From Microbacterium nanhaiense (GTDB taxonomy: Bacteria > Actinomycetota > Actinomycetes > Actinomycetales > Microbacteriaceae), in contig NZ_BMMQ01000003.1 of the NCBI RefSeq assembly GCF_014646015.1, forward strand, positions 124,001 through 188,000: a DNA stretch of 64,000 nucleotides, in the 5' to 3' direction. Below the pieces are notes generated by a model, which did no database searches, was not told where the DNA came from, and was given only the letters and a program-made list of their open reading frames with translations. Each line of letters starts with the position of its first letter. Position 1 is the stretch's first letter. Shown piece after piece: positions 61,930 to 64,000 of the stretch. A program made the position numbers and the translations under genes.

Positions 61930-63333
61930 GTGACGACGCCCATGAACCCGCTCGCGCCCGACTGGCTCGCGGAGCCCGACGACGCCAACGACCTCGCCGC
62001 CGGCGTCTGGCCGGACACGATCCGCCGCACCAAGAAGGGCGAGCTCTCCGTCGGAGGCATGAAGGCGAGCGCCCTCGCCGAGCGCTATGGCACACCCGTC
62101 CTGGTGCTCGACGAGCTGCACGTCCGTGAGCGAGCTGAGCGCACCCGCCGCGCCTTCGAGACCGCGGCTGCCCGCCACGGCGGATCCGCGCGCGTCTACT
62201 ACGCCGGGAAGGCGTTCCTCACGTCCGAGGTCGCGCGCTGGATGCTCGCGGCGGGCCTGAACATCGACGTCTGCTCGCGCGGCGAGCTCGAGACGGCGCT
62301 CGCGGCCGATGTGCCCGCCGAGCGCATCGGTTTCCACGGCAACAACAAGAGCGTGTCCGAGCTCGAGCGCGCCATCGGCGTCGGACTCGGCACGATCGTC
62401 GTCGATTCGCCCATCGAGGTCGAGCGCATCAGCGCGATCGCCGAGCGCCTCGGCACCTCGCAGCGCGTGCTGGTGCGCGTGCGCAGCGGCGTGCACGCCG
62501 ACACGCACGACTTCCTCGCGACCGCCCACGAGGACCAGAAGTTCGGCTTCTCTCTCGAGGAGGCGGAGTCGGCCGTGGCGCGGATCCGGGAGCTGCCCTC
62601 GGTGGAGTTCGTCGGCCTCCACTGCCACATCGGATCCCAGATCTTCGGGGTCAGCGGTTTCCGCGAGTCGGCCTCGCGCGTGCTCGAACTGCACGAGCGC
62701 CTGCTCGGCGGCGGACCTGTGCCGCTGCTGAACCTCGGCGGCGGCTTCGGCATCGCCTACACGCGCGCCGACACCCCCGCCGAGATCGAGGCGCTCGCCG
62801 ACGGCATCGTCGACGCCGTGGCGAACGAGTGCGCGGCGCGGGGCATCGACATGCCGGAGCTCGCTTTCGAGCCGGGCCGGTCGATCATCGGCTCGGCCGG
62901 CATCACCCTGTACGAGGTGGGCACGACGAAGCCGGTCGTGGTCGACACCGGCGACGGATCCGCCGAGCGGCTCTACGTCGCGGTCGACGGCGGGATGAGC
63001 GACAACGTGCGCCCCGCCCTCTACGGCGCCCAGTACTCGGCGCGCATCGCCTCGCGCACCTCCGAGGCCCCGGCCGCTCTGGTGCGGGTCGTCGGAATGC
63101 ACTGCGAATCCGGCGACATCGTCGTCGACAACGAATACCTGCCGGGCGACGTCGTGCCCGGCGACCTCGTCGCCGTCGCCTCGACGGGCGCCTACTCGGC
63201 CGCCATGGCGAGCAACTACAACCACGTTCCGCGCCCCGCCGTCGTGGCGGTGCGCGACGGCGAGGCCCGCGTGATCCTGCGCGGCGAGACGATCGACGAT
63301 CTTCTCGCCCGCGATCCCGGCCTGGTCCGCTGA
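61930..63333 (+). CDS. lysA: diaminopimelate decarboxylase
   Basis: A 467-residue PLP enzyme of the alanine racemase fold III. The PLP lysine lies in YYAGKAFLTSEVARWM, HCHIGSQIF is the phosphate/substrate block, GGGFGI binds the cofactor, EPGRSI is conserved, and the active-site CESGD is near the C-terminus. It makes lysine from meso-diaminopimelate. GTG 61930 or ATG 61942 could be the start; neither has an ideal ribosome site. The gene lies 25 bases after argS and 28 before hom. Confidence 0.95.
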   Translation: MTTPMNPLAPDWLAEPDDANDLAAGVWPDTIRRTKKGELSVGGMKASALAERYGTPVLVLDELHVRERAERTRRAFETAAARHGGSARVYYAGKAFLTSEVARWMLAAGLNIDVCSRGELETALAADVPAERIGFHGNNKSVSELERAIGVGLGTIVVDSPIEVERISAIAERLGTSQRVLVRVRSGVHADTHDFLATAHEDQKFGFSLEEAESAVARIRELPSVEFVGLHCHIGSQIFGVSGFRESASRVLELHERLLGGGPVPLLNLGGGFGIAYTRADTPAEIEALADGIVDAVANECAARGIDMPELAFEPGRSIIGSAGITLYEVGTTKPVVVDTGDGSAERLYVAVDGGMSDNVRPALYGAQYSARIASRTSEAPAALVRVVGMHCESGDIVVDNEYLPGDVVPGDLVAVASTGAYSAAMASNYNHVPRPAVVAVRDGEARVILRGETIDDLLARDPGLVR

Positions 63334-63361
63334 GCCCCCTTCTAGCCTTCGAGGGAGAAGA

Positions 63362-64000
63362 ATGATCGATCATCGTACGCTGCGTGTCGCGCTGCTGGGA
63401 GCCGGGTCGGTGGGCGCGCAGGTGGCGCGCCTGCTGCTCGAGCATGCCGACGAACTGGAGGAGCGCTCGGGCGCCCGCCTCGAGCTGGCCGGAATCGCGG
63501 TGCGCAACATCGACGCGCCGCGCGACGTCGAGCTGCCTCGCGAGCTGTTCACGACCGATGCGCACGAGCTCATCGTCGGCAGCGACATCGTGATCGAGCT
63601 GATGGGCGGCATCGAGCCGGCGCGCACCTACATCCTCGAGGCGCTCCAGTCGGGCGCCGACGTCGTGACGGGGAACAAGGCCCTCATCGCCACCCACGGC
63701 GCCGAGATCTTCGACGCCGCCGACCAGGTGGGCGCCTCCGTGTCCTACGAGGCGGCGGTGGCCGGCGCGATTCCGATCATCCGTCCCCTGAAGGACTCGC
63801 TCGCGGGCGATATCGTCACGCGGATCTTCGGAATCGTCAACGGCACGACGAACTACATCCTCGATCGCATGGACAAGGAGGGCGCGGACTTCGACGCCGT
63901 GCTCGCCGACGCGCAGGCGCTCGGATACGCGGAGGCGGATCCGACGGCCGACGTCGAGGGTCACGACGCCGCCCAGAAGGCCGCGATCCTCGCCAGCCTC
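63362..64000 (+). CDS. hom: homoserine dehydrogenase, N-terminal part (runs off the window)
   Basis: The first 213 residues are present. LLGAGSVGAQVARLL is the NAD(P) site, TGNKALIATHGAEI and EAAVAGAIPIIRPLKDSL form the catalytic-domain entry, and GIVNGTTNYIL and EGHDAAQKAAIL follow. It reduces aspartate semialdehyde to homoserine, the branch point feeding metX/metY and threonine. GAGGGAGAAG precedes the ATG. An ACT domain would be expected beyond the window edge. Confidence 0.95.
   Translation, partial: MIDHRTLRVALLGAGSVGAQVARLLLEHADELEERSGARLELAGIAVRNIDAPRDVELPRELFTTDAHELIVGSDIVIELMGGIEPARTYILEALQSGADVVTGNKALIATHGAEIFDAADQVGASVSYEAAVAGAIPIIRPLKDSLAGDIVTRIFGIVNGTTNYILDRMDKEGADFDAVLADAQALGYAEADPTADVEGHDAAQKAAILASL

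Overview
The window is high-GC actinobacterial DNA that reads as a chromosome segment of a Microbacteriaceae member close to Microbacterium. This rests on gene content: a fused KGD-type 2-oxoglutarate decarboxylase, a SigR/RsrA pair, NnrD, DUF3097, the argS-lysA-hom order, and frequent overlapping or leaderless starts. The genus is an inference.

Positions 1 to about 21,200 are an integrated mobile element carrying a defence island. Its backbone is a MobF relaxase/helicase (10,438-14,049), a DprA paralogue, a small membrane protein often seen on actinobacterial mobile elements, and two helix-turn-helix proteins. The cargo has three parts. The first is a tightly overlapping restriction-modification-like operon (2,339-9,280): HTH protein, SAM-binding methylase-like protein without a catalytic motif, Eco57I-type adenine methylase with NPPY but broken by a one-base deletion near 4,001, GIY-YIG nuclease-helicase fusion, and a DUF262/HNH protein of the GmrSD/SspE type. 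The second is a C5-cytosine methyltransferase that has lost its N-terminal SAM-binding part (9,288-10,235). The third is an intact AAA ATPase/subtilase pair matching the ietAS antiviral system (14,169-17,728). A Schlafen-AlbA-domain gene lies beside dprA. The element's left end and integrase are not in the window.

From about 21,215 onward the content is chromosomal. 21-31 kb holds a J-domain protein, an orphan sugar-binding lipoprotein, a TetR regulator with a likely operator, bcp, rsgA-aroA, a SigR/RsrA redox module with a textbook autoregulatory promoter, and two CNNM/CorC-type proteins. 31-43.8 kb holds kgd, an Old Yellow Enzyme, nnrD followed by two membrane proteins, metX and metY for methionine synthesis, and an SDR-ung pair. 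Between the MFS gene and metX is a 316-base convergent spacer packed with palindromes and 15-base tandem repeats. 43.8-53 kb holds an M23 peptidase with a Pro/Ser/Thr tail, a six-gene peptide-ABC operon led by an alpha/beta hydrolase, an AhpD-like protein, a SIP-domain gene behind an IdeR/DtxR-like box, and an arginase-fold protein lacking most metal ligands. 53-64 kb holds a TPM-domain/PspA pair, DUF3097-trmB, a His-rich membrane protein followed by YcnI, tRNA-Arg(CCG), a cupin, an SGNH lipoprotein, then argS, lysA and the start of hom.

The best candidate for a less-described system is the 2.3-9.3 kb operon. The two methylase-like proteins look complementary, one with a good SAM site and the other with a good catalytic motif, so they may form one split enzyme serving the GIY-YIG helicase. 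In this copy the methylase is frameshifted.
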